Below are positions 18,004-27,773 of a stretch of DNA of 64,000 nucleotides, one piece after another (positions within the stretch are counted from its first letter, which is position 1; each line of letters starts with the position of its first letter). The stretch covers positions 1 through 64,000 of the forward strand of contig NZ_WHNY01000006.1 in the NCBI RefSeq assembly GCF_013141695.1, in the 5' to 3' direction. Source of the DNA: Paenibacillus plantarum (lineage in GTDB: Bacteria; Bacillota; Bacilli; Paenibacillales; NBRC-103111). The position numbers were made by a program, and so were the translations under genes. Below the pieces are notes generated by a model. The model was not told the origin of the DNA and did no database searches. It worked only from the letters and a program-made list of their open reading frames with translations.

Positions 18004-19005
18004 CTAATTTAATATATCTTTGCGCGAAAATACCGTAAACGAGACGATAAGCGCTACTACAGTCCATACGCTTAGAACACTAAGCGAGAACCCTAAATCC
18101 ATACCTTGAATAGGTGGGATCCCTCCAGTTAAATACTTTGTCAGGTCCAAATTGACCATAAACAAATATTTAGCCGTTTCCCACGAGGAAACCATGTTCG
18201 ATAAAATGGTTCCTGATATTAATACGGCAAGCATGACCCCCATACCTGCTGCGGTTGATCGAATTAGTACAGAAAGCATCAGCGACATGATCGCTACTAC
18301 GATTGCTGTAAACCATACTAAGCCGAATTCCATCAAGAGAAAGAACCATTGATCCACGGCGCGAACACGACTAAAATCGACATCTGCCCCTGTCAACTGT
18401 ATGCCTGTGAAGATCGGCATGTGCCATCCGTTGTAACCAAAAACAACGCCAGAAATCAAGTAACAAATCAATCCCGTCGACAAAACAGTCAGTGAGGTGA
18501 AGAAGATAACGGTAATTAATTTACTCAATAGGATTTTCCAACGCCTGACCGGTCTTGTCAACAATAATTTAATAGTCCCCGTAGAATGCTCGGATGATAC
18601 GATATCTGCTGAAATGACCATAATAATCAATGGAATAAATAAACCTACGGCATTTTTCACAAATTCACGTGTAAATGTAACCGCATTCGGCGAACTTGGA
18701 TTCACATCTTGATCCAGATAGTAGTTTGCAATCTGAATTTGAACGCGAAGTTGCTGCTTCCACTCATCTGGCGTTCGAGCGGAGCTAAGACGTTTTTCCC
18801 AGTCAGTCACTTTCTGACGCTGATCTGCCTTCCAATCCGAAGTACCAAATTGCTTCTGTGTATGTTGAGCAACTCGCATTTGAGCATAAGTGAACATGGG
18901 AATTAAAGCAAGAAGAATAAGTAGAATGACATAAAATCGCTTTTTCTTAATCATTTTGATCATTTCATTTTTAACTAAAGCATAGAGTCCTGTCAATTCA
19001 TTCAC
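18004..19005 (-). CDS. ABC-2 type transporter permease
   Basis: The 333-residue integral membrane protein has one N-terminal helix (VILLILLALIPMFTYAQM), an external segment of about 100 residues with little hydrophobicity, then five helices. The motif SSEHSTGTIKLLLTRPVRRW is typical of ABC-2/NatB-like permeases. It lies 6 nt after its ATPase (19012-19974), so the pair forms an exporter. Substrate is unknown; homologous pairs export ions, antibiotics or lantibiotics. It ends 27 nt before parE on the same strand. Confidence 0.85.
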   Translation of the reverse strand: MNELTGLYALVKNEMIKMIKKKRFYVILLILLALIPMFTYAQMRVAQHTQKQFGTSDWKADQRQKVTDWEKRLSSARTPDEWKQQLRVQIQIANYYLDQDVNPSSPNAVTFTREFVKNAVGLFIPLIIMVISADIVSSEHSTGTIKLLLTRPVRRWKILLSKLITVIFFTSLTVLSTGLICYLISGVVFGYNGWHMPIFTGIQLTGADVDFSRVRAVDQWFFLLMEFGLVWFTAIVVAIMSLMLSVLIRSTAAGMGVMLAVLISGTILSNMVSSWETAKYLFMVNLDLTKYLTGGIPPIQGMDLGFSLSVLSVWTVVALIVSFTVFSRKDILN

Positions 19006-19011
19006 CTTCTC

Positions 19012-19974
19012 CTACTCGATTCGTTCCCCTTCGGTTAGACGCAAGAACAAATCTTCAAGTGTTGGATTTTTGATTTCTACAGCATATAAACTAATTCCTT
19101 GTTCGATAAGGAGATGACTTAGCTTGGGAATGTCTTCTTGATTCATTTGTGTTGAAATCTGCCTAACCGTTGTTGGCAAGTTAGATAGGTTATCCGTGTC
19201 TACCGCAATGGCAGAACTCACAAACTCCGAAGATTGCAAGATGCGCTGCGCTTGTTCACTAGGTGAAACCGTCCATACCACCCTGCCGCCTTGCGCAATG
19301 AGTTCATCAACAGCACCAACTTGAATCACTTCACCATGACTAATAATCGCTACACGGTGACACATTTGCTGAAGTTCGCTTAGCAAGTGGCTGGAGACGA
19401 ATAAACTAAGTCCATCTGCAGCTAATCGTTGTATAAACTCCCTCATTTCTTTGATCCCCTGGGGGTCAAGTCCATTTGTAGGCTCGTCCAGAATCAGTAA
19501 ACTAGGTCGACCTAATAAAGCTTGTGCAATCCCTAAGCGTTGGCGCATGCCAAGTGAATAGGTACGTACTTTATCATGAATCCGCTGATCCATCGAGACA
19601 ATTTCCACGACTTCCTTAATCCGGTTATCATCGACATCAGGCAGCATGCGGGCAAAATGCTCGAGATTTTCCCAACCTGTCAGATAGGAATAAAGCTCTG
19701 GATTTTCAACAATACAGCCCACTTTTCTCATCGCTTCGTCATGCTCTTTATGTACATCAAACCCACAAATTTGAATAGTCCCTTCCGTAGGACGAATCAA
19801 ATCCACGAGCATACGAATTGTCGTTGTTTTGCCTGATCCATTAGGCCCAAGAAAACCAAATATTTCGCCAGCATAGACATCGAAAGAAATGCCTTTAATG
19901 ATCTCTTTGTTTTTGATGCTTTTTTTAAGATTATTGACAGATAAAACGATTTTAGGCGTTGCTGCTATAGCCAT
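19012..19974 (-). CDS. ABC transporter ATP-binding protein
   Basis: The 320-residue product has all ABC ATPase motifs: Walker A GPNGSGKTT, signature YSLGMRQRLGIAQALL (LGMRQ variant of LSGGQ, common in this branch), Walker B LLILDEPTNGLDP, and a switch histidine in VSSHLLSE. A C-terminal extension of about 90 residues is typical of the CcmA/NatA-like group that works with ABC-2 permeases. GGGAGG lies 7 nt before the ATG. It is first in the ATPase-permease pair and 12 nt after the SGNH hydrolase gene, so all three may be co-transcribed. Confidence 0.9.
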   Translation of the reverse strand: MAIAATPKIVLSVNNLKKSIKNKEIIKGISFDVYAGEIFGFLGPNGSGKTTTIRMLVDLIRPTEGTIQICGFDVHKEHDEAMRKVGCIVENPELYSYLTGWENLEHFARMLPDVDDNRIKEVVEIVSMDQRIHDKVRTYSLGMRQRLGIAQALLGRPSLLILDEPTNGLDPQGIKEMREFIQRLAADGLSLFVSSHLLSELQQMCHRVAIISHGEVIQVGAVDELIAQGGRVVWTVSPSEQAQRILQSSEFVSSAIAVDTDNLSNLPTTVRQISTQMNQEDIPKLSHLLIEQGISLYAVEIKNPTLEDLFLRLTEGERIE

Positions 19975-19986
19975 AGCATGTCCTCC

Positions 19987-20802
19987 CTATTTTAAAATTT
20001 GGACGATCCGATCCGCAATTCGCTCATACCCATCCCCATTCGGATGAAAATGATCGGCAGATGATAAATATTTAATCAAATTTTGCTCAAATAGGTCGTA
20101 AGTAGGAACGATGAGCATCTGTGGATATTGATTTGTCAGTTTAAACACGCCATTATTCCAGCGTTGCACGGTTAAGGAACCCTGTCTCGATGGATCTAGA
20201 TCAAGAAAAGGGTGATACAAACCGATATATAAGAGCGTTGCTTTCGGGTTCGCTTGATTGATGGACGAGATGATTTTTTCCATTTTGGCTAGTGCTGGGT
20301 CTACTCGTTTTTCTGCTGCTTCAGGATTAAATTCGGTCTGATTATCTCCTTTGAAGAGCCCATCCCCTCCAGCAAAAATATCATTTCCACCGATCGTAAG
20401 CAAAATGATATCTGCTTGCGCTAGTGCATCTTGTGTTTTCTTCAATGCTAAATCAGCAAGAAGCTGATCGCTTTTGTAGCCAGGAATTGCGAGGTTATTA
20501 AGCACAAAGACGGGTTTACCGACTGCTTTTTCCAGCTTTTCACGGACGCGTCCGACATAGCCTTTGCCCGTATTGTCGCCAGTTCCAGCAGTGAGTGAAT
20601 CCCCCAGAGCGACAATTTGCAGCTTGCTGCTGCTTTCAATAATCGATGGTTTCGTAGGTGCTGGAGTAGCAAGTTGCAAATCTCCAGACGCTTTAGGAAA
20701 CCATATTTGATTCGCTGCGTACGCAAAGCCAACAGCGAAAACAATCGTAGAAATTGACGCGGTTAAACCAATGGCACCCCAGATGAAGCGAGATGATTTC
20801 AA
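19987..20802 (-). CDS. Membrane-anchored SGNH/GDSL hydrolase
   Basis: The 271-residue product has an N-terminal signal anchor (WGAIGLTASISTIVFAVGFA), a short linker, and an SGNH hydrolase domain: block I ALGDSLTAGTGD with the nucleophilic serine, block II IPGYKSDQ, block III TIGGNDIFAG, and block V DHFHPNGDGY with the Asp/His pair. It acts outside the membrane on an ester, perhaps lipid or acylated polymer; the substrate is not predictable. TTG start at 20802 with AGGAGG 8 nt upstream. Family length is normal. It resembles YpmR-type lipases of Bacillus. Confidence 0.85.
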   Translation of the reverse strand: MKSSRFIWGAIGLTASISTIVFAVGFAYAANQIWFPKASGDLQLATPAPTKPSIIESSSKLQIVALGDSLTAGTGDNTGKGYVGRVREKLEKAVGKPVFVLNNLAIPGYKSDQLLADLALKKTQDALAQADIILLTIGGNDIFAGGDGLFKGDNQTEFNPEAAEKRVDPALAKMEKIISSINQANPKATLLYIGLYHPFLDLDPSRQGSLTVQRWNNGVFKLTNQYPQMLIVPTYDLFEQNLIKYLSSADHFHPNGDGYERIADRIVQILK

Positions 20803-20822
20803 TGCTGTCCCCTCCTGCGAAT

Positions 20823-20873
20823 AATTGGCATATTTCCAATTTAAGAGTATAGCTTCTCGTCAAAATTTGCAAA
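20823..20873 (-). promoter_or_regulatory. Promoter of the SGNH hydrolase gene with inverted repeat
   Basis: On the minus strand TTTGCA (20868-20873) and TATACT (20846-20851) are 16 bp apart. AATTGG (20823-20828) and CCAATT (20836-20841) form an inverted repeat just downstream of the -10, an operator-like position. The remaining intergenic stretch up to 21114 shows no gene or recognisable structure. Confidence 0.4.
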
Positions 20874-21114
20874 CATTGTACAGATTCGTCGGTTTTACAG
20901 GATGTGACATGAGCTTTAGACGCATGTCTGTGGGGTTCAGGGCGAATGAGGGGCCTTGGAGCTTTATACATCTGTTCGAATTTTTTCGATGATACACGCT
21001 AAATTAGATGTATGTTTTCCCAGCTATTGTGCCCAAGGTGCTCGATTATGCTATCAAAGCTAGCATTTTTAATTCAGTAAATCAGCCCACGAACTTTAAT
21101 GACAGTTGATAAGG

Positions 21115-21152
21115 CAAAAAAGCAGCCTAACCCTTCAAGAGGTTGGCCGCTT
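21115..21152 (-). terminator. Intrinsic terminator of the siderophore-binding protein gene
   Basis: On the minus strand GCGGCCAACCTC pairs with GGGTTAGGCTGC around a short loop and is followed by TTTTTT, right after the stop at 21162. Confidence 0.85.
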
Positions 21153-21161
21153 CTTATGCTT

Positions 21162-22178
21162 TTATTTACTTTCAAGGTTTAACAATAATTTAGATTGAAT
21201 ATCGAGCTGTTTATCAATGGAAACAGGGTCACCAGGGAAGATCTCACTCGTATTCAATTGGTAAACATGATTATTTTTAACAGCAGGCAAGCTCTTCCAA
21301 ACCGGGTTATCCGTCAATTCCTTCAATCGAGCTGAGCTATTCTCACCTGCGTTAGCCGTCAAGAAAATATAGTCTCCCGCATAATTCGGCAGCGTTTCTA
21401 ACGAGATTTCTAGAAAACTTTCATTTTTGTCAAACATCTCTGTTTTAACCGATTTCGGCGGCGATAACTTAAGTGCTTCGTACAAATTGTAGCCGCCTCT
21501 ACCGAAGTTTTTACCATATACAACGGTTTGTTTCGCCCACAGCTCCATAATGGAGAATGTTTTATCCGGACCTATGACTTTCGAAATCTGTTCACGGTAT
21601 TGCGTTGCTTTCGCATTATATTTGCTGATCCATTGCTCTGCTTCTTCTTTTTTCCCTACAACATCCCCAATATCCCGTAATTGGCCAAGTACATCCTTCG
21701 AATCTGCATCTCCATAAGCCAATACAATGGTAGGTGCAATTTTCGCGATTTCATCATAGATTTTGGCTGCAGCGCCGCCATCTTGCAATATAATCAAATC
21801 CGGATTTAGCGTTAGAACTTTTTCCTTGGAAATCGGGCTTCCTACGTTTTCAACTCCAACAGCAAGCTCTTTCAAGAATGCAGCGTCAAACTGATAGGAT
21901 GCAGCCCCTACTGGTTTTACGCCAAGTGCAAGTAAATGCCCCATGAATTGATCCACAACAATGCGTTTCGGATGTGTAGGGATCGTCACTTCATGTCCCA
22001 ATTTATCTTTGTATACACGGGTTGCTGGCGCTGAAGCATTCGGTTTCACAGTACTTGCAGCAACCGCTGCAGGAGTACTCGCAATAGATTCTTCTTTTTT
22101 AGCCCCACAAGCTGTTAAAATGGATGAAAACAACAGTAATGATCCTAATACAGTGAAGATGAATTTCTTAGTAAACAT
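21162..22178 (-). CDS. Iron-siderophore substrate-binding lipoprotein
   Basis: The 338-residue lipoprotein has a signal peptide ending in the lipobox LTAC (Cys24), then a low-complexity linker and a helical-backbone binding-protein fold of the FecB/FhuD type (HPKRIVVDQFMGHLLALGVKP; LTLNPDLIILQDGG). It captures ferric siderophore outside the membrane and delivers it to an ABC permease. AGGAGG precedes the ATG by 8 nt. A Fur box covers its promoter, and the Btr-like activator gene lies directly upstream, as for FeuA-type systems. No permease or ATPase gene is adjacent. Confidence 0.9.
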   Translation of the reverse strand: MFTKKFIFTVLGSLLLFSSILTACGAKKEESIASTPAAVAASTVKPNASAPATRVYKDKLGHEVTIPTHPKRIVVDQFMGHLLALGVKPVGAASYQFDAAFLKELAVGVENVGSPISKEKVLTLNPDLIILQDGGAAAKIYDEIAKIAPTIVLAYGDADSKDVLGQLRDIGDVVGKKEEAEQWISKYNAKATQYREQISKVIGPDKTFSIMELWAKQTVVYGKNFGRGGYNLYEALKLSPPKSVKTEMFDKNESFLEISLETLPNYAGDYIFLTANAGENSSARLKELTDNPVWKSLPAVKNNHVYQLNTSEIFPGDPVSIDKQLDIQSKLLLNLESK

Positions 22179-22227
22179 CGGTAAAGCCTCCTAGGAATGC
22201 GACCCCTTGTGTCCGCCTCTTTTTTTG

Positions 22228-22285
22228 TAATAATGATTCTCATTATCATTAAAAGGAGTATAACCGATAAGTAGCCTAACTTGAA
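22228..22285 (-). promoter_or_regulatory. Fur-box promoter of the siderophore-binding protein gene
   Basis: TTCAAG (22280-22285) and TATACT (22257-22262) on the minus strand are 17 bp apart. Downstream, at 22228-22251, two overlapping 7-1-7 Fur motifs (TGATAATGAGAATCA and TGAGAATCATTATTA) cover the expected start point. Iron-bound Fur should repress here. Confidence 0.75.
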
Positions 22286-22316
22286 ATAGACAATCGTGCT
22301 TTATTTTCATGTACTA

Positions 22317-23939
22317 TTATGCCTTCACAATCGTTGCAACTTCATTCAGGAACCGTTCTTGCGTGTAAGCAGAATACTCAAACCATAGCCAAGGAGAGAT
22401 ACTTGTGACAGCCTGATTTCGAACCGCTTTGATTTCATTCCAAGCGTTCTTCTTCTTAAGTAGGTCCCAATTCTCTTGTGTGCTGAGCCCGTTCGTGAAC
22501 ATGACCATCAGTCTTTCGGCATCATAATCTGCTAATTGCTCCAGTGTAACAAGCGTATGCGAAGTCTTTGCTCCAATCCCCTTGGGCATTCGAATGTCTA
22601 AATCTTGATACAACACGCTAGCGATCGATCTCTCACCATATACATAGATGTGCTCCTCCGAAATGTGAACAATAAGGACAGCGTCATCCTTGAACACATC
22701 ATTCACAAGATCTTTGACCTTGGCCGCTTTACGCGCATAGTCTTCGAGCCAAATCTCAGCAACATCTTCAATCCCTAGAAACTGTGCGATTAATCGCAAG
22801 TGTGTTCGCCAATCATTCGATAGCCATGGTACGAAAAAAGCCGGCGCCACTTCCTTCAATTTCTCCTGTTCCTTCACGGGGATGAAATGATCAATACCTA
22901 AGATGTAATCTGGCTTCGATGCTTGAAGCGCTTGCCGATTGAAGTCATAATCATGACTCAACGGCGTAATAACATCATATTGATATTTCCTGCGATACAG
23001 ATCCGTCCAGTAATGATCCATCGGTGCTGCATAAGGAACAATTTTCAAAGCCAGTAGTTGACCAAGGTTCGGAAAACTGTACGCGGCTACTTTGCGTTGT
23101 TTATTTTTCATATATGTAGCCGGTGGAATACCTACTTGCTGTTTGAATTTTCGAATAAAGTAATATTCGTCTTGATAGCCAACCTGCTTTGCAATATCAC
23201 GCAGCTTCAATTTAGGATTTTCCATTAGCACTTTTGCCTGGTTAATTCTAAGATCTGACAAATAATCCATGACACTTCGTCCATTCAATTGCTTGAAGCT
23301 GCGCATGTAATAATATCGACTCATGCCAGCCATCTCGGCTAATTCCTCAATAGTCATTGGAAGATGAGAGAATTGCTCCAAATAGTCCATGGTGCGCTTC
23401 ACCGATTGATGACGATCCTCTTCTGGGTCAGATGCTTGTCCATCCTCCAGCATACGGCATAACAGGTCTTGAAAGGCCGCTTGTGAACGCATTCTACCTA
23501 ATGCCTCAACAGATTGCCAATGTACCCAGATCATATAACATAGTTCGCTTATTGCTGATGCATCGGTTAGCCCAATCTCACCGTACAGCGGGAAATTGCT
23601 TCTCGCTCTTGTAATTTCTAGTATTGACTCCCTGTAGCCTATTTCGTCTATCGCATCGAATTGAAAGACATACAATCCCTTAGGATGTGCGGCTGCGATA
23701 GCTGCCTGCATAAGCTGGCCTGGTAAAAACACATAGGCGTGCCCGGGTATTAAGGTGGACATGTTCCCGTCCACAACGATTTTCACCTTCGAACTAATAG
23801 AAATCATAAGTACATGATGTTTCATGTAGTCAAGTTGGAGGCGCCAATTCTTCTGATCTAGGCACTCTACTTCTCGCAGCTTAAGCCACAGCCTATCGAG
23901 CTCCTTATAGCGAGCTTTCTTCACCTCTAAGTCTTCCAT
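22317..23939 (-). CDS. AraC-family activator fused to a siderophore-binding domain (Btr-like)
   Basis: The 540-residue product has an N-terminal AraC ligand/cupin-like region (1-180), two helix-turn-helix units (IEELAEMAGMSRYYYMRSFK and LRDIAKQVGYQDEYYFIRKF, about 195-285), and a C-terminal FecB/TroA-like binding domain (about 290-540). This architecture matches Bacillus subtilis Btr, a cytoplasmic activator of ferri-bacillibactin uptake that senses the siderophore directly. It lies upstream of the binding-protein gene and has its own Fur box. The ATG at 23939 has GAGGAA very close by, so the initiation signal is weak. Ligand identity is inferred. Confidence 0.87.
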   Translation of the reverse strand: MEDLEVKKARYKELDRLWLKLREVECLDQKNWRLQLDYMKHHVLMISISSKVKIVVDGNMSTLIPGHAYVFLPGQLMQAAIAAAHPKGLYVFQFDAIDEIGYRESILEITRARSNFPLYGEIGLTDASAISELCYMIWVHWQSVEALGRMRSQAAFQDLLCRMLEDGQASDPEEDRHQSVKRTMDYLEQFSHLPMTIEELAEMAGMSRYYYMRSFKQLNGRSVMDYLSDLRINQAKVLMENPKLKLRDIAKQVGYQDEYYFIRKFKQQVGIPPATYMKNKQRKVAAYSFPNLGQLLALKIVPYAAPMDHYWTDLYRRKYQYDVITPLSHDYDFNRQALQASKPDYILGIDHFIPVKEQEKLKEVAPAFFVPWLSNDWRTHLRLIAQFLGIEDVAEIWLEDYARKAAKVKDLVNDVFKDDAVLIVHISEEHIYVYGERSIASVLYQDLDIRMPKGIGAKTSHTLVTLEQLADYDAERLMVMFTNGLSTQENWDLLKKKNAWNEIKAVRNQAVTSISPWLWFEYSAYTQERFLNEVATIVKA

Positions 23940-23988
23940 TTCCTCGTATGCACCACCATGCTGAATAAGTCATTCTACTCATTTTAAA

Positions 23989-24003
23989 TGATAACCATTC
24001 TCA
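23989..24003 (-). promoter_or_regulatory. Fur box upstream of the Btr-like gene
   Basis: On the minus strand TGAGAAT-G-GTTATCA matches the 7-1-7 Fur motif TGATAAT-N-ATTATCA at 12 of 14 positions. It lies 50 bp upstream of the Btr-like start. Confidence 0.65.
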
Positions 24004-24034
24004 ATGTCTATATGAACTTTCCTCCGCATCGCAT

Positions 24035-24073
24035 AAAAAAGCTGCCCAACCACATTCAAGTGGCTAAGCAGCT
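24035..24073 (-). terminator. Intrinsic terminator of the ABC exporter operon
   Basis: On the minus strand AGCTGC-TTAGCCAC pairs with GTGGTTGGGCAGCT across a six-base loop and is followed by TTTTTT, just after the stop at 24088. Confidence 0.85.
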
Positions 24074-24087
24074 CCTCTTCTTTATGT

Positions 24088-25935
24088 TTACACAGCATCC
24101 TGCAAAAATTTATACTGAGCTTGGATCAAACCGTAGTAGATCTTCTGTTCCTTCATGAGCTCGTCATGATTACCAATTTCCATCATGCGTCCGTGATCAA
24201 GCACGACGATTTTGTCCGCATTACGAATCGTTGATAGACGATGTGCCACGATAAAGGACGTACGACCTGCTAAGAGAGTCTTCAGTGCCTCTTGGATTTT
24301 GAGCTCCGTATCTGTGTCAATACTTGCTGTCGCTTCATCCAAAATGAGCACACGCGGATTAGCAAGCAGCGCTCTCGCGAATGAAATCAATTGGCGCTGC
24401 CCCATCGATAGAACGTTACCGCGTTCTTGCACCTCTGTATCGTACCCATTGGGCAACTTACTAATAAAATCATGCGCATGAACCGCTTTCGCTACCTGCT
24501 CGATCTCATCGTTTGTGGCGTCTAGACGGCCAAAGCGAATGTTATCGCGGATCGTGCCCGAGAAAATAAACGTATCTTGGAGCACGACACCAATTTGGGA
24601 GCGAAGACTATGAATCGTCACTTGACGGATGTCGTGACCATCAACTTCTACAACGCCCTCATTCGGGTCATAGAACCGGCAAAGCAAGTTCATGATCGTA
24701 CTTTTTCCTGAACCTGTATGTCCCACTAGTGCGATAGATTGTCCAGCGGTTACATCCAAATTGATCCTGTTCAGCGCAGGACGTCCTGGCTCATACTCAA
24801 ACACGAGATCTTTGAACTTCACATTTCCTTGTACATGAGGTAAATCCTTGGCACCTTCGATTTCGGAAACAGTTGGTTTCTCATCGATAAATTCAAAAAT
24901 CCGCTCTGCAGAAGCCATCGCAATTAATAATTGTGAGTACATCTGCCCGAGTCTCGTAATTGGCTCCCAGAAGTACCCAATGTACGTTGCAAAAGCAACA
25001 AGCAAACCAATGGAAATTTCCCCCGTTTGAACCAAATGAGCACCTAACCAGAACAAGATGCAATACCCTATCGCGCCTGTTATTTCAATGAGTGGCCCAA
25101 AAGATTGATTCAACATGGATGCGCGGTTCCAGGATAACCGGTTGGTCATATTCATTTTCGTGAAAAATTGAATGTTCTCTTTCTCCTGTGTGTACGCCTG
25201 TGTGACACGAATTCCTTGAATACACTCATTTAAATGGGCATTTAAGCGGGATTGCTTCATCGTAACGTCCTGCCAGGAACGGCGAATTTTGGTCCTAAGC
25301 TTCGTCGATATGAAAAACATAATCGGAACTGTAACGATGATCGAAGCACCTAGTTTAAAGTTAAAAGATAACAAAATGATGATGATTCCTACCAGTTGTA
25401 CAATATCGATCAATAAGTTGACGACACCGTTCGTAAATAAATCTTGTAACGAATTGACATAGTTCGTTACACGAACAAGTACGGATCCAGCTGGTCTTGT
25501 ATCGAAGAACCGGAATGAAAGCTTTTGAATATGGCTAAAAAGGTCATGACGGAGGTCGTAGATTACGCGTTGCCCTATCATGTTCGTATATTTGATGCGG
25601 AAGGTGTTAGCAATCCATTGAATGAGATAAACACTGAGCATAATACCAACGATCAGGACGAGTAGGTTCTTATCTTTGGGTATAATGGCATTGTCAATCG
25701 CTTTACTGATGAGAAGTGGAACTGTCAATTTGGTAATCGCGCCCAGTAGCATCATGATGATGATAATCGGGAGCATTTGTTTACGATAAGGCTTCATATA
25801 ACCAAACAAGCGTTTTAATTGGCCCCAGTCAAAAGGCTTTTCGATCAGTTCATCATCTTGATAAACGAAGCGATGCCCTGTTTGAGAATCTGGATTGGTT
25901 GAAGCTGCATCAGCTTGCTTCGATGTAGTACTCAA
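24088..25935 (-). CDS. ABC exporter half-transporter, catalytic-site subunit
   Basis: The 615-residue half-transporter has a six-helix type IV exporter domain (about 50-340) and a nucleotide-binding domain with Walker A GHTGSGKST, Q-loop GVVLQDTFIFSGT, signature LSMGQRQLIS (degenerate: Met replaces Gly) and Walker B ILDEATASID with the catalytic glutamate. Its start overlaps the stop of the upstream half-transporter by 4 nt. The pair forms a heterodimer like BmrC/BmrD or TM287/288, in which one ATP site is degenerate. Substrates of such exporters include drugs and lipids; none is predicted here. The N-terminal 45 residues are cytoplasmic. Confidence 0.92.
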   Translation of the reverse strand: MSTTSKQADAASTNPDSQTGHRFVYQDDELIEKPFDWGQLKRLFGYMKPYRKQMLPIIIIMMLLGAITKLTVPLLISKAIDNAIIPKDKNLLVLIVGIMLSVYLIQWIANTFRIKYTNMIGQRVIYDLRHDLFSHIQKLSFRFFDTRPAGSVLVRVTNYVNSLQDLFTNGVVNLLIDIVQLVGIIIILLSFNFKLGASIIVTVPIMFFISTKLRTKIRRSWQDVTMKQSRLNAHLNECIQGIRVTQAYTQEKENIQFFTKMNMTNRLSWNRASMLNQSFGPLIEITGAIGYCILFWLGAHLVQTGEISIGLLVAFATYIGYFWEPITRLGQMYSQLLIAMASAERIFEFIDEKPTVSEIEGAKDLPHVQGNVKFKDLVFEYEPGRPALNRINLDVTAGQSIALVGHTGSGKSTIMNLLCRFYDPNEGVVEVDGHDIRQVTIHSLRSQIGVVLQDTFIFSGTIRDNIRFGRLDATNDEIEQVAKAVHAHDFISKLPNGYDTEVQERGNVLSMGQRQLISFARALLANPRVLILDEATASIDTDTELKIQEALKTLLAGRTSFIVAHRLSTIRNADKIVVLDHGRMMEIGNHDELMKEQKIYYGLIQAQYKFLQDAV

Positions 25936-27773
25936 TTTGCCAACCTTCTTTCTGGCTTAGCGATTGGATTTATTTTGGCTTCAACCGATTCCTGAGAACT
26001 ACCTTCTTCACGGGCAACAGCAGCTTGGTTCTGTGCCGTTTGATTTTGCGGTCCATCCGCGTACTGAATGTCATACGTTTGACGGTATAGGCCATCTTGC
26101 TGTAAAAGTTCTTGATGCGTACCTCGTTGGATGACCCGCCCCTTATCAAGCACAATGATTTCATCCGCGTGCTTCAACGAAGAGATTCGATGAGCGATAA
26201 TAAACGTCGTACGACCTGCCATAACTTCACCGAAACCAGCTTGAATCTCATGCTCAGTTTCCATATCAACCGCACTCGTAGCATCGTCTAGAACGAGAAT
26301 TTTCGGATCTTTGATCAAGGCTCTTGCGATAGCAATCCGTTGCTTCTGACCACCCGAAAGGCCAAGACCTCGTTCACCAACTAGCGTGTCATATCCCTCT
26401 GGTAACTCTGAAATAAAATCATGCGCTTTCGCAAGCTTAGCTGCGCGGATAATCTCATCCATCGTTACATCCTTGCGACCATAAGCGATATTGTTACGAA
26501 TTGTAGATGAAAATAAGAACGTTTCTTGGAAAACCGTTGAAATTTGGCTGCGGTAGCTTTCAAGTTGTAAGGAACGAATGTCCTTCCCATCCAGCATGAC
26601 CTTACCTTCTTTCACGTTATAAGCTCTCATGAGTAGCGAAATCACGGTCGTCTTTCCAGACCCTGTGCTTCCTAAAAGCCCAATAACAGAGCCTGGTGGC
26701 GCATCCAAAGTAAAATCATATAGAGCCGGCTGTTTCTCTGGATAAGCGAAAGTTACATGATCAAATCGCACATGCCCATCAACCTTAGTAAGAGCTGCAG
26801 CATTTTCGCTATCTTTCACATGCATGTAATGATGTAGTACTTCTAGAATTTTCTCACCAGAAGCTTTCGTTTGCGTATAGTTATTAATTTGAAAACCAAG
26901 TCCCCACATAGGACCGATTATGTACCAAATGAGACTAAAGCAAGCTACCAATTCACCTAGTGAAATCGTCCCGTCAATAACCATGTAGCCGCCAGCGCCG
27001 AGTAAAATTACAACACTCAAGTTCGCTAGAATTTCCATGATCGGAAAATACTTCGCCCAAATCCCTGACGATCCAATATTCATGGTCTTGTAATCTTCAT
27101 TACGTGCTGAGAACTTGGCAACCTCATGAGGTTCGCGAGCAAAAGATTTAACCGTCCGTACACCTGTAATATTTTCCTGTACAGCCGTCGTCATTGTGCT
27201 TAGGGACTGACGTACCATCCGGAAAGCCGGGTGAATTTTGCCTTCAAAGCGTACTGCCGTAAATGCCAGAAATGGCATTGTGATCATCGTAAGTAAAGCT
27301 AACTTCCAACTGATAGAGAACATCATGCCCATGCCGAAAACGAGCATTAACAATACATTCAGCATTTGTGCGAAGCCAAAACCAATAAATTGGCGAATCG
27401 CCTCCAGATCAGCTGTCAACCTGGACATGAGATCTCCTGTTCTAGCTTGATCATAATACTGGAAAGATAAATATTGCAGCTTTTGGTAAAGCGCATTCCG
27501 TAAGTGGAATGCAACACGGTTTCCTAAGCGTCCCCCGCATAAACCATGTAAGAACTGAAACATCCCTTTCGTAGAAACGACTAGAACAACGATCAGTGCC
27601 AGTCGAGGCACCAGGTCAAATTGCTTCTTGGTGATAACTTCGTCAATCAGATACCGAAGCAAATTGGGGTACACCAAGCCGAGCGCGGTAGCGATTGCAA
27701 GACATGCAATAGCTCCAAAAAACAGTTTTTTCTCTGGCCAAAAATATGGCTTCAGTTGCCTGAATACATCCAC
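25932..27773 (-). CDS. ABC exporter half-transporter, degenerate-site subunit
   Basis: The 613-residue half-transporter has six membrane helices (about 15-310) and an ATPase domain with Walker A GSTGSGKTT, signature LSGGQKQRIA, Walker B VLDDATSAVD, and switch histidine IIAHRISS. The catalytic glutamate after Walker B is aspartate, which marks the low-turnover ATP site of heterodimeric exporters. A charged, Gln-rich C-terminal tail of about 40 residues follows. GTG start at 27773 with AAGGAGG 7 nt upstream. First gene of a two-gene operon. Confidence 0.92.
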   Translation of the reverse strand: MDVFRQLKPYFWPEKKLFFGAIACLAIATALGLVYPNLLRYLIDEVITKKQFDLVPRLALIVVLVVSTKGMFQFLHGLCGGRLGNRVAFHLRNALYQKLQYLSFQYYDQARTGDLMSRLTADLEAIRQFIGFGFAQMLNVLLMLVFGMGMMFSISWKLALLTMITMPFLAFTAVRFEGKIHPAFRMVRQSLSTMTTAVQENITGVRTVKSFAREPHEVAKFSARNEDYKTMNIGSSGIWAKYFPIMEILANLSVVILLGAGGYMVIDGTISLGELVACFSLIWYIIGPMWGLGFQINNYTQTKASGEKILEVLHHYMHVKDSENAAALTKVDGHVRFDHVTFAYPEKQPALYDFTLDAPPGSVIGLLGSTGSGKTTVISLLMRAYNVKEGKVMLDGKDIRSLQLESYRSQISTVFQETFLFSSTIRNNIAYGRKDVTMDEIIRAAKLAKAHDFISELPEGYDTLVGERGLGLSGGQKQRIAIARALIKDPKILVLDDATSAVDMETEHEIQAGFGEVMAGRTTFIIAHRISSLKHADEIIVLDKGRVIQRGTHQELLQQDGLYRQTYDIQYADGPQNQTAQNQAAVAREEGSSQESVEAKINPIAKPERRLAN

